Source: CBDULX01 sp965368175 (GTDB lineage Bacteria; Pseudomonadota; Gammaproteobacteria; SZUA-229). Taken from it: DNA of 21,078 nucleotides. Shown here piece by piece: positions 7,446 to 14,531 of this stretch (positions are counted from its first letter, which is position 1; each line of letters opens with the position of its first letter). The position numbers were made by a program, and so were the translations under genes. Location: the NCBI GenBank assembly GCA_965368175.1, contig CBDULX010000027.1, forward strand, positions 1-21,078, written 5' to 3'. The notes under the pieces are model-generated. The model was not told the DNA's origin. It worked only from the letters and a program-made list of their open reading frames with translations, and did no database searches.

Positions 7446-8150
7446 TTAATGATGATGATGGTGACCATCACCCGTACCTATAAATAAACTGGCAATAGCC
7501 GTAATTATAATTATTAAACCTATGATCTGTCTGGTTGACTGTGAACTGGCAATACGCCTTACCCAGGTAGCCATAATACCCACGGACAAAACTGTCGGCA
7601 AGGTACCCAGGCCAAAGGCCAGCATCATCATGCTGCCCTGCAGTGCGGATCCTGATGTAACCGTCATTAGCAGGACCACATAAACCAGACCACAGGGCAA
7701 CCAGCCCCATGCCATACCATACAATAATGCCCGCGCAGGCGAATTGATCGGCATCATTTTTCGGGCAAGGGGTTCCAGCCTGCGCCAGACCGGTTGCCCA
7801 ATATGCTCCACCAGTACCAGTTGAGGAAACCAGCCCGCCAGATAAAATCCTATCGCCACCATGAAGAGCACACCAGCGGCACGTAAAATTTCATGCCCGT
7901 TTTCCAGACCAAATGCCTTCAGTATTTCCACCCCAAAGGCTCCAACCAGCATACCCGCGATAACATAACTGATAATTCGGCCAATATTCATCAGACTAAC
8001 AAAGATCAATAGATGTGATTTTCTGGCACGAACCTGTTCTGGCAAACTAAGACTCAAGGCCCCCATAATGCCACCGCACATGCCGATACAGTGTAAGCTG
8101 CTCACCAGACCGATAAGAAATGCCTGGGTAATTGTGAGTGGAGTATCCAA
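7446..8150 (-). CDS. TauE/SafE (DsbD_2-type) integral membrane protein with a polyhistidine tail
   Basis: 234 residues, about six membrane helices. The first helix carries HCIGMCGG (H20, C21, C25) and the fourth region GMAWGWLPCGLVY (C153), the signature of the 'sulfite exporter TauE/SafE' group related to DsbD and CcdA. Homologues often lie beside cbb3 oxidase assembly or copper genes; none is adjacent here, so function (thiol/disulfide or metal transport) is inference. The tail ends GDGHHHHH, a likely metal-binding stretch. No ATG exists before HCIGMCGG; in-frame TAA codons lie just upstream, so TTG at 8150 is the only reasonable start. First gene of a probable two-gene unit with the sigma-54 activator. 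Confidence 0.85.
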   Translation of the reverse strand: MDTPLTITQAFLIGLVSSLHCIGMCGGIMGALSLSLPEQVRARKSHLLIFVSLMNIGRIISYVIAGMLVGAFGVEILKAFGLENGHEILRAAGVLFMVAIGFYLAGWFPQLVLVEHIGQPVWRRLEPLARKMMPINSPARALLYGMAWGWLPCGLVYVVLLMTVTSGSALQGSMMMLAFGLGTLPTVLSVGIMATWVRRIASSQSTRQIIGLIIIITAIASLFIGTGDGHHHHH

Positions 8151-8203
8151 TAAATTTTTACTTTATTAAAAGTGTGCGATTTTATACATTTATCTGACAG
8201 CTG

Positions 8204-8237
8204 TATTGATGCCGATCTATATTAGCCGTCATCAATA
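8204..8237. promoter_or_regulatory. Inverted repeat in the divergent intergenic region
   Basis: TATTGATG (8204-8211) and CATCAATA (8230-8237) form 8-bp arms with an 18-nt spacer between the divergent TauE/SafE-type and epimerase-family genes. It could be an operator; there is no match to a site I can name. Confidence 0.25.
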
Positions 8238-8323
8238 TATACTTCATAAAAAATCCAATATTTCATTATACCCAGACCACTAGCCGATGTAGCTACTGGC
8301 AAGATCAATAACAGGATATTGTT

Positions 8324-9349
8324 ATCACGAAAATACTGATTACAGGCGCTACCGGCTATGTTGGCAGCCATGTACTGGAAACCCTGATGTCTATTAACCA
8401 TCAGGAACTGGAAATCGTGGCCGCCTGTCGTAGCCCTGAGAAACTGCTGGCTAACTATCGCGGGGAAGTCCGTGTGGGTGACCTGAGAGATCCCCGCTAT
8501 CTGGACCGGGTTCTGGCAGGTATAGACATAATCTGCCACTGCGCTGGCTGGACCAGTTTCACCACAGATGAAGCTGCCTGCTCGCGTCTTTATCTGGAGC
8601 CTGCTCTGGATCTGATTAATCGTGCCATTAACTGGCAGGTAACTCGATTCATAAATCTGTCCACTGTTGCCCTGGCCCCACTAAGCAAACGCGATCAACC
8701 TCAGGTCAGGGGAAAACCTCACCGAGGCGCCCCTATGTTCAACTGCATGCTGGCTGTGGAAGATTATTTGCAGGCCCATGCCAATGAGCGATTTTCGGTA
8801 ATTAATCTTAGAACGGGTATTTTTAGCGGTCGTCGCCTGAACCTCGGCCTGCTCCGCTACCTGTTACAGGCATCACCAAAACTGCCCGCCATTGGAGGTC
8901 GATATGGCTACTTACCCCTGGTGGATGGCCGAGATATAGGTCAGGCTTTTGCCCGTGCCTCACTGGTGCCATTACAGCAAAATTTTATCTCTTTGAATAT
9001 AGTAGGCCCGGTCACGCCAAACCACCGTGACGTTTACCGCTACATAAATGAAATACAGGGCAGGCCCCAACATATACTGACCCGACCTTTGGGCTATGCA
9101 AAGGCCTCAAACTGGCTGAAGCACTGGCTGCCGGGTTTCATCACCGATTCCAAATGGCCCAGCTCACTGCTTCAACTGCTCGCCAACCCTGAACTGGACA
9201 GTAAACTGGCCGAGTCATGTATAGGTTACATCCCGCAATATAACTGGAAAAATTCGCTTATGGATAGCGCCAGGCAGCTGAAAGAAGCCCCCAAAACAAG
9301 CCAGTACAGTCTAAGAGATGATGGAATTATTTTTCAAGAAGAATCATGA
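8324..9349 (+). CDS. NAD(P)-binding epimerase/dehydratase-family protein, atypical SDR, probable ATC start
   Basis: 341 residues if started at ATC 8324. The first ATG in frame (8387) would delete the nucleotide-binding motif: codons 8324-8386 read ITKILITGATGYVGSHVLETL, the usual start of this family, with GxxGxxG at residues 8-14. A stop at 8309 limits any extension, and AGGA at 8313-8316 lies 7 nt before the ATC. Downstream are the Rossmann pieces VGDLRD, DIICHCAGW and RFINLSTVALAP. The catalytic YxxxK pair of extended short-chain dehydrogenases is missing: the aligned segment MFNCMLAVEDYL has Met at both positions (about 138 and 142). It may bind a dinucleotide without classic epimerase chemistry. 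Likely monocistronic with its own terminator. Confidence 0.75.
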   Translation: MTKILITGATGYVGSHVLETLMSINHQELEIVAACRSPEKLLANYRGEVRVGDLRDPRYLDRVLAGIDIICHCAGWTSFTTDEAACSRLYLEPALDLINRAINWQVTRFINLSTVALAPLSKRDQPQVRGKPHRGAPMFNCMLAVEDYLQAHANERFSVINLRTGIFSGRRLNLGLLRYLLQASPKLPAIGGRYGYLPLVDGRDIGQAFARASLVPLQQNFISLNIVGPVTPNHRDVYRYINEIQGRPQHILTRPLGYAKASNWLKHWLPGFITDSKWPSSLLQLLANPELDSKLAESCIGYIPQYNWKNSLMDSARQLKEAPKTSQYSLRDDGIIFQEES

Positions 9350-9381
9350 ACTTTTTCTGAGCATGAAAGTCCATATATTTA

Positions 9382-9410
9382 CTGAATGAATGACTTATTC
9401 ATACATTCAG
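9382..9410 (+). other. Hairpin after the epimerase-family gene
   Basis: CTGAATGAATG (9382-9392) faces CATACATTCAG (9400-9410) across a 7-nt loop, 10 of 11 positions paired. No T-run follows directly, so it is more an RNA-stabilising or attenuating hairpin than a terminator; the terminator is further on at 9466. Confidence 0.4.
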
Positions 9411-9465
9411 GCAGGTTTAATTTTTGAACCTGGACTCCTCTTGTTTGATTATTTAGTCAGCAATT

Positions 9466-9507
9466 CTATATCCGGTCCAGTCCCCTGCACCGGATATAGC
9501 TTTTTAA
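9466..9507 (+). terminator. Rho-independent terminator between convergent genes
   Basis: Perfect 10-bp arms CTATATCCGG (9466-9475) and CCGGATATAG (9490-9499) with a 14-nt loop, followed by CTTTTTAA. It ends the epimerase-family transcript just before the convergent REC-GGDEF-EAL gene. Confidence 0.75.
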
Positions 9508-9509
9508 CT

Positions 9510-11237
9510 TTATCCCACTTTTAAAATATCCTGCTCATACATAATGGCAGAAATCGGCTTACTCCAGTAATATCCCTGGGCAAACTTGCAGCCAATACTA
9601 TTCAAAAATTCAATCTGCTGTTCCGTTTCCACACCCTCTGCAATCAGAGATAAATCCAGGGCATCGGCGAGTCCCACAATCGCTTTTACTATGGCCATAT
9701 CTTCCTTGTCATTGGGAATACCCCAGATAAATGAGCGATCGATTTTCACTGTATCAATGGGGAAGTCTTTTAGATAAGACATCGAAGCATAACCGGTTCC
9801 AAAATCATCCAGTGCAATTTTTATCCCCATCTCATGCAATTCATTGAGCATTTCCCTGGCATTTTCATTGTTGTCCACCAGCGTGCTTTCAGTCAGTTCG
9901 ATTTCCAGTTCGTGCCCCTGTACGCCCGTTTCATCCAGTACTTTCTGGATTACCCCGGCCAGTCGATGCTCCTTGAACTGTCGTGCAGACACATTAATGG
10001 CCAGACTGCCAATGTCATAACCTGCTGTTTTCCAGACATTCAACTGCTTGCAGGCAGTGCGAATCACCCAGTCATCGAGCTGAAGGATCATCCCGGTTTC
10101 CTCGGCCAGAGGAATAAACTCATCAGGCTGCACCAGTCCCTTATCCGGGTGATCCCAGCGCACCAGTGCCTCCATACCCAGGCATTCGCCGGTTAGTAGA
10201 TTAAATTTGGGCTGATAGAACACTAGCAATTGTTCTTTTTCGATGGCATTGCGTAAGTTATTTTCCAGCTCCAGACGTTTCATGGCTGCCTCACTCATCT
10301 CAGCACGATAAAACTGTAAATTATTACGACCATGTTCCTTCGCCTTGTACATAGCGGTTTCAGCATTCTTTAGTAGAGTACCCAGGTCATCACCATCATC
10401 CGGATAAACTGAAACACCAATACTGGCACTGATAAACACTTCCCGGTTATCAATCATAATGGGATCACTGAGCATGCGTAGAATGCTTTTGGTCACCACC
10501 ACCACGTCTTCCGGTTGATTGATGTTTTCAACAATGACGGTAAATTCATCCCCACCTAATCGTGCAATAGTGTCTGACTGTCGAACACTCTGTTGCAGAC
10601 GTGCGGTAACACTGGTCAATAACTTGTCACCGGCGTGGTGGCCCATGGAGTCATTAATTACCTTGAAATGATCAATATCGATGAATAAAAGTGCGAATAT
10701 ACTGCTCTGTCGCATAGAGCGACTAATGGCCTGATCCAGCCTGTCCATAAATAACAATCGATTGGGTAACCCAGTCAGGGTATCCAGATAAGCCAGGTGA
10801 CGAATCTGATGTTCTACTTCTGCGGCATGCAGCATTCGTCTAACCCGGTGTTTCAGCACCGACCAGTTTACGGGCTTGGTAATGTAGTCCAGAGCGCCAG
10901 ATATAAACGCCTTGGAAACGGAGCGATCATCATCGAGGGCTGTAATCATCAATACCGGAATATCGCTAAATTCTTCCATCTCCATCAATGTGGAGGTTGC
11001 ATTAAAGCCATCCATAACCGGCATCACGGCATCCATTAAAATCAGGTTAGGATGGTATTTTTCAGTTGCTTTTATTGCTTCCGCTCCATTTACCACCTCT
11101 ACAACTTTATAACCGTCTTTTTCCATTGCATGACGCAATAAAAGACGTATGGATGGATCATCATCGGCAATTAGCACCAGTGGATCTTTGTGCTCTTTAA
11201 TCGTCGACCATGCATTAACAATTTTTGAATAGGCCAT
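9510..11237 (-). CDS. Response regulator with GGDEF and EAL domains (c-di-GMP turnover)
   Basis: 575 residues in three domains. Receiver: acidic cluster DDD at 25-27, phospho-acceptor D69 in LILMDAVMP, K121 in YITKP. GGDEF domain about 150-310: LDTLTGLPNR, intact GGDEF at 228-232 and an inhibitory-site RQSD at 219-222, five residues before it. EAL domain about 325-570: EAL at 356-358, the metal/catalytic segment DDFGTGY at 477-483, and AEGVET at 533-538. Both active sites look complete, so it can in principle make and degrade cyclic di-GMP, with phosphorylation shifting the balance. No signal peptide or membrane segment: cytoplasmic. No histidine kinase gene adjoins it; the hybrid kinase beyond pepN is a possible but unproven partner. 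Confidence 0.95.
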   Translation of the reverse strand: MAYSKIVNAWSTIKEHKDPLVLIADDDPSIRLLLRHAMEKDGYKVVEVVNGAEAIKATEKYHPNLILMDAVMPVMDGFNATSTLMEMEEFSDIPVLMITALDDDRSVSKAFISGALDYITKPVNWSVLKHRVRRMLHAAEVEHQIRHLAYLDTLTGLPNRLLFMDRLDQAISRSMRQSSIFALLFIDIDHFKVINDSMGHHAGDKLLTSVTARLQQSVRQSDTIARLGGDEFTVIVENINQPEDVVVVTKSILRMLSDPIMIDNREVFISASIGVSVYPDDGDDLGTLLKNAETAMYKAKEHGRNNLQFYRAEMSEAAMKRLELENNLRNAIEKEQLLVFYQPKFNLLTGECLGMEALVRWDHPDKGLVQPDEFIPLAEETGMILQLDDWVIRTACKQLNVWKTAGYDIGSLAINVSARQFKEHRLAGVIQKVLDETGVQGHELEIELTESTLVDNNENAREMLNELHEMGIKIALDDFGTGYASMSYLKDFPIDTVKIDRSFIWGIPNDKEDMAIVKAIVGLADALDLSLIAEGVETEQQIEFLNSIGCKFAQGYYWSKPISAIMYEQDILKVG

Positions 11238-11304
11238 ATACTTTCTAGTTATTCCATTTCAGATATAGCTTTAGAGTAGATCATTAAGCTTAAGTCTAGA
11301 CTAA

Positions 11305-11326
11305 AATTTTCAGCTTGCTGAAAATT
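11305..11326. other. Perfect palindrome upstream of the REC-GGDEF-EAL gene
   Basis: AATTTTCAGC (11305-11314) and GCTGAAAATT (11317-11326) pair perfectly around a 2-nt centre, 68 nt before the REC-GGDEF-EAL start; AGTCTAGACT lies just beside it at 11292-11301. The rest of the 298-bp gap 11238-11535 holds only these and the pepN terminator. This may be an operator or cruciform; the function is unknown. Confidence 0.4.
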
Positions 11327-11470
11327 CAAAGTCTATCTAACAGACTAGGATTCTTTCCTATATTAGATAATGATTATAGTACTGATTAAAGGTTTTGCAG
11401 GAAAAATTGCCGGTAAAATTGGCTAATAGACCAGCATATTGCTCATGATAGTTGGCACTAATACGAGCCT

Positions 11471-11520
11471 AAAAACCGGACGATTTGATTAAATATCAAC
11501 CAGTTTGTCCGGTTTTTTTA
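11471..11520 (-). terminator. Rho-independent terminator after pepN
   Basis: AAAAACCGGAC (11471-11481) pairs with GTCCGGTTTTT (11507-11517). On the minus strand this gives a GC-rich stem ending in five T residues, 16 nt after the pepN stop. The loop contains a smaller hairpin, TTGAT with ATCAA. The other strand has a longer T-run, so it may act in both directions, though no plus-strand gene runs into it. Confidence 0.8.
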
Positions 11521-11535
11521 TTTACACAGCCTCTT

Positions 11536-14139
11536 TTACTGCTTCAGTCCACGACTTACAATTTCATAAACGTCTTTAGCCAGCTTATCAATCGCCGCAA
11601 TTCGTTTCAGTTCTGCCTGCATCAATGACTGACGGTGAACATCAAAGCGACGCCATTGAATCAATGGCAATAACAGGCGCGCGGCTATTTGTGGATTAAG
11701 GCTATTGAGCTGAATGACACAGTCAGCCAGAATTTTATAACCTTGCCCGCTTTTATCATGGAAACAAACTGGATTGGCCTGACTGAAAGCCCCCACCAGT
11801 GAGCGTATCCGGTTGGGAACCTTCATATCGAAGGCTTCGTGGGCCATCAGCTGATTAATCCGCTTCAAAGTAACGACAGAGGACGAGGTTGCCTGGACCA
11901 TAAACCATTTATCCACCACCAGAGCTTCGTTTTTCCATTTTTTATAGAAATCGTCCAGTGCCTCATCGGCCTTATCGGTCTGGTTATGAACCAGCCCAGT
12001 GAGTGCTGACATCTGATCCGTCATATTGTCGGCCGTCTGATATTGAGCCATCGCCAACTGAGTGGCGGATTCATCACCCTGACTCAACAGATAGGATAAA
12101 CACAGATTCTTCAGGCTGCGTTGACCCATGGCCTCGGCGTCCAGCTGATAGCTCTCTGTCTGGTTACTCCGGTAAACATTTAGTAATTGCTCACCCAGCA
12201 ACCGAGCAATTTCCTTGCGGCAGAACTCTCGGACCTGATGGATAGCGTCCACATCGACCACTTCCATCAATTCTGCCAGGTAATCTTCCGAAGGCAGGGT
12301 CAGGACCCTGGCCGCCAGAGCTTTATCCAGATCCCCATTCAATAGCACCTGTTTAAATGCCCTCACAAACGCGTCATCCAGTGACAGTGCTTTTCCCTGA
12401 TGATGATTTTCAATCAGTGCCATGATGATATTTACTGCCAGCTGCTGTGCGGCATTCCAGCGATTAAAATCATCGCTATCATGGGCCATCAAGAAAGCAA
12501 GATCTTCATTATTTAGATCCACCACCAGTTTCACCGGTGCGGAAAAATTACGTAGTATCGAAGGCACCGGTTCGTCGGTGATACCACTAAACTCAAACAC
12601 CTGCTCGGTCTCGGTAACCTGCAATAATTTTTGAGTGCCGGGTATATCCCGTCCCTGACTGTCCAGTAGACTGACTGCCAACGGAATATGGAAAGGCTGG
12701 TTATCCGGTTTATCGGACGACTGGCTTACATGCAACCGGTACAGTTGCTGATCCAGTATATGCTCCCCTTTCACTTTCAGGGTCGGTGTCCCAGCCTGGT
12801 GATACCAACGTCGGAATTGTTCCAGCTTGATGTCATTGGCATTTTCCATAGCGCTCAGAAAATCCTCAGTGGTGGCGGCTTCACCATCATGACGATCAAA
12901 ATACAGGTCCATACCCTTGCGGAAACCTTCAGCGCCCAGAATGGTATGGATCATACGGATTACCTCGGCACCCTTGTTGTATACAGTTACGGTGTAGAAG
13001 TTATTGATCTCAACATAGGAATCCGGCTGGATGGGATGAGACATAGGGCCTGCATCCTCTGCGAACTGACGGGTTCGGAGCACTTTCACATCATCAATAC
13101 GCTTCACCGTGGCTGAAGTCATATCAGCGGTGAACTGCTGATCACGAAACACTGTGAGCCCTTCTTTAAGCGTCAGCTGAAACCAGTCTCTACAGGTAAC
13201 CCGGTTTCCACTCCAGTTATGAAAATACTCATGGCCTATGACACCTTCTATGTTCACATAGTCAACATCAGTAGCGGTATCCGGCCTGGCCAGAACAAAC
13301 TTGGAATTAAAGACATTTAAGCCCTTGTTCTCCATCGCCCCCATATTGAAATCATCAACGGCCACGATCATATAAATATCAAGGTCATATTCACGGCCAT
13401 ACATCTGTTCATCCCAGGCCATAGATTTTTGCAGGGAACGCATGGCATGATCGCATTTATCCAGATTATGTTTTTCCACGTATATTTTTAAGGCGACTTC
13501 ACGGCCGGACATAGTTCGGTAGCTGTCTTCCACACAGGCCAGTTCACCGGCCACCAGGGCAAACAGATAACTGGGCTTTTTGAATGGATCTTCCCAGGTC
13601 ACCCAGTGTCGACCATCAGCCATCTCACCAAGCTCTACTGGATTACCATTGGACAGCAGTACCGGATAGCGGGCTTTATCCGCGACGATGGTGGTAGTAA
13701 ACCGAGCCATAACATCCGGTCTATCAAGGTAATAGGTGATTTTACGGAAACCTTCTGCTTCACATTGAGTACAGAAATTACCGCTGGATTTGTATAGCCC
13801 TTCCAGCGAGGTGTTTTCCTGGGGCCTGATAAAGGTTTCAAGCTGCAACAAACATTGCTCAGGCACTGACGCTATTAACAGAGATTCACTATCCTGCCTG
13901 AAATCTGTTTCTGTCAGTAACTGATCATTGATATATACCTCACCCAGGCGTAACTGTTCACCATGCAATAACAGGCTGTTATCGCCCTCTACCGACTGAT
14001 TGCGCCTGATCGCCAGTTCGGAAACCACGCGGGTTTCGGATTCACCCAGCTCGAAACGAAGTTTGACGGTGTCAATCCAGTATTTTGGTGGTGTGTATTC
14101 TTTTAAATAAACAGTACCTGGTGTCGCATTCTTGGCCAT
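11536..14139 (-). CDS. pepN: Aminopeptidase N (M1 family metallopeptidase)
   Basis: 867 residues from the ATG at 14139, close to the 870 of E. coli PepN; the frame is open to a TTG at 14193, but only the shorter form starts in the conserved way (MAKNATPGTVYLKEYTPPKY) and has GAGA upstream. This zinc enzyme removes N-terminal residues from peptides in the cytoplasm. The exopeptidase motif GAMEN is at 267-271, the zinc site HEYFH at 303-307, and the third ligand Glu in TLKEG at about 326. The Ig-like and long helical C-terminal domains follow to the end. The frame is intact. The 380-bp leader contains two ends of the repeat element family, so its promoter probably lies within or beside repeat-derived DNA. 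A terminator follows. Confidence 0.95.
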   Translation of the reverse strand: MAKNATPGTVYLKEYTPPKYWIDTVKLRFELGESETRVVSELAIRRNQSVEGDNSLLLHGEQLRLGEVYINDQLLTETDFRQDSESLLIASVPEQCLLQLETFIRPQENTSLEGLYKSSGNFCTQCEAEGFRKITYYLDRPDVMARFTTTIVADKARYPVLLSNGNPVELGEMADGRHWVTWEDPFKKPSYLFALVAGELACVEDSYRTMSGREVALKIYVEKHNLDKCDHAMRSLQKSMAWDEQMYGREYDLDIYMIVAVDDFNMGAMENKGLNVFNSKFVLARPDTATDVDYVNIEGVIGHEYFHNWSGNRVTCRDWFQLTLKEGLTVFRDQQFTADMTSATVKRIDDVKVLRTRQFAEDAGPMSHPIQPDSYVEINNFYTVTVYNKGAEVIRMIHTILGAEGFRKGMDLYFDRHDGEAATTEDFLSAMENANDIKLEQFRRWYHQAGTPTLKVKGEHILDQQLYRLHVSQSSDKPDNQPFHIPLAVSLLDSQGRDIPGTQKLLQVTETEQVFEFSGITDEPVPSILRNFSAPVKLVVDLNNEDLAFLMAHDSDDFNRWNAAQQLAVNIIMALIENHHQGKALSLDDAFVRAFKQVLLNGDLDKALAARVLTLPSEDYLAELMEVVDVDAIHQVREFCRKEIARLLGEQLLNVYRSNQTESYQLDAEAMGQRSLKNLCLSYLLSQGDESATQLAMAQYQTADNMTDQMSALTGLVHNQTDKADEALDDFYKKWKNEALVVDKWFMVQATSSSVVTLKRINQLMAHEAFDMKVPNRIRSLVGAFSQANPVCFHDKSGQGYKILADCVIQLNSLNPQIAARLLLPLIQWRRFDVHRQSLMQAELKRIAAIDKLAKDVYEIVSRGLKQ

Positions 14140-14194
14140 ATCAGATCTCACGGTTGGGAGCAGAAACAATACAATAGTTTGTGACTGATGCAAA

Positions 14195-14216
14195 CTAAGG
14201 AAGCCCTGATTAATTG
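14195..14216 (+). repeat. Diverged end of the miniature repeat element
   Basis: GGAAGCCCTGATTAATTG (14199-14216) matches the element end GGAACCTCTGATTAAGTC at 14 of 18 positions and is preceded by CTAA, which fits the YTAR flank of the full copies. It faces the opposite end at 14514, giving a possible 333-bp related element that fills most of the pepN leader. The rest of the gap 14217-14513 shows no gene and no clear hairpin. Confidence 0.5.
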
Positions 14217-14513
14217 TGGGTAGAACAATCTAAGATTCAAAATCGATAAAGACAGGTCATCAGCAGCGGACAATAGCTGGCTAATAACAGGATTTAGAAC
14301 GTCGCCACGACCGATTGTGAACTCTTATTCACCTGAGCCACGATTTGGACAGAGCTTGCTTAAACTGGTAATGACAGTTTATACATATGTCCAGTCAGAC
14401 TAACCTTTTAAAATACATGGATTTAATAAACCTGCTAGTTGTTTTCTGCAGAAATTCGTGCAGGCAAAACCATACCTTGATCATGAACAAGCCTGTAAGC
14501 CAGAAGCATCATA

Positions 14514-14531
14514 TTCTTGATCAGAGGTTCC
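14514..14531 (-). repeat. Element end at the 3' terminus of the hybrid kinase gene
   Basis: TTCTTGATCAGAGGTTCC matches the GACTTGATCAGAGGTTCC form of the element end at 16 of 18 positions. Read on the minus strand it supplies the codons GGG AAC CTC TGA, that is the last residues GNL and the stop of the kinase. The DNA next to it (TAAGCC, ATCAT) has short matches to the inside of copy A, so this may be one end of a decayed copy. Confidence 0.65.

Noticed and set aside
8222..8539. Minus-strand frame overlapping the start of the epimerase-family gene
   Set aside because: It covers the GATGYVG coding region on the opposite strand and looks like no known protein; the plus-strand gene explains the sequence.
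9834..10196. 120-codon plus-strand frame inside the EAL domain region
   Set aside because: Antisense to the conserved EAL coding sequence; no family features.
11450..11468. TGGCAC at 11454 as a sigma-54 -24 element
   Set aside because: The following bases do not give TTGC at the required spacing.
11485..11499. TTGAT-N5-ATCAA as an FNR/Anr box
   Set aside because: The spacer is 5 instead of 4 and the site lies in the loop of the pepN terminator.
12688..13116. 142-codon plus-strand frame inside pepN
   Set aside because: It is the shadow of an intact, strongly conserved gene on the other strand and has no recognisable domain.
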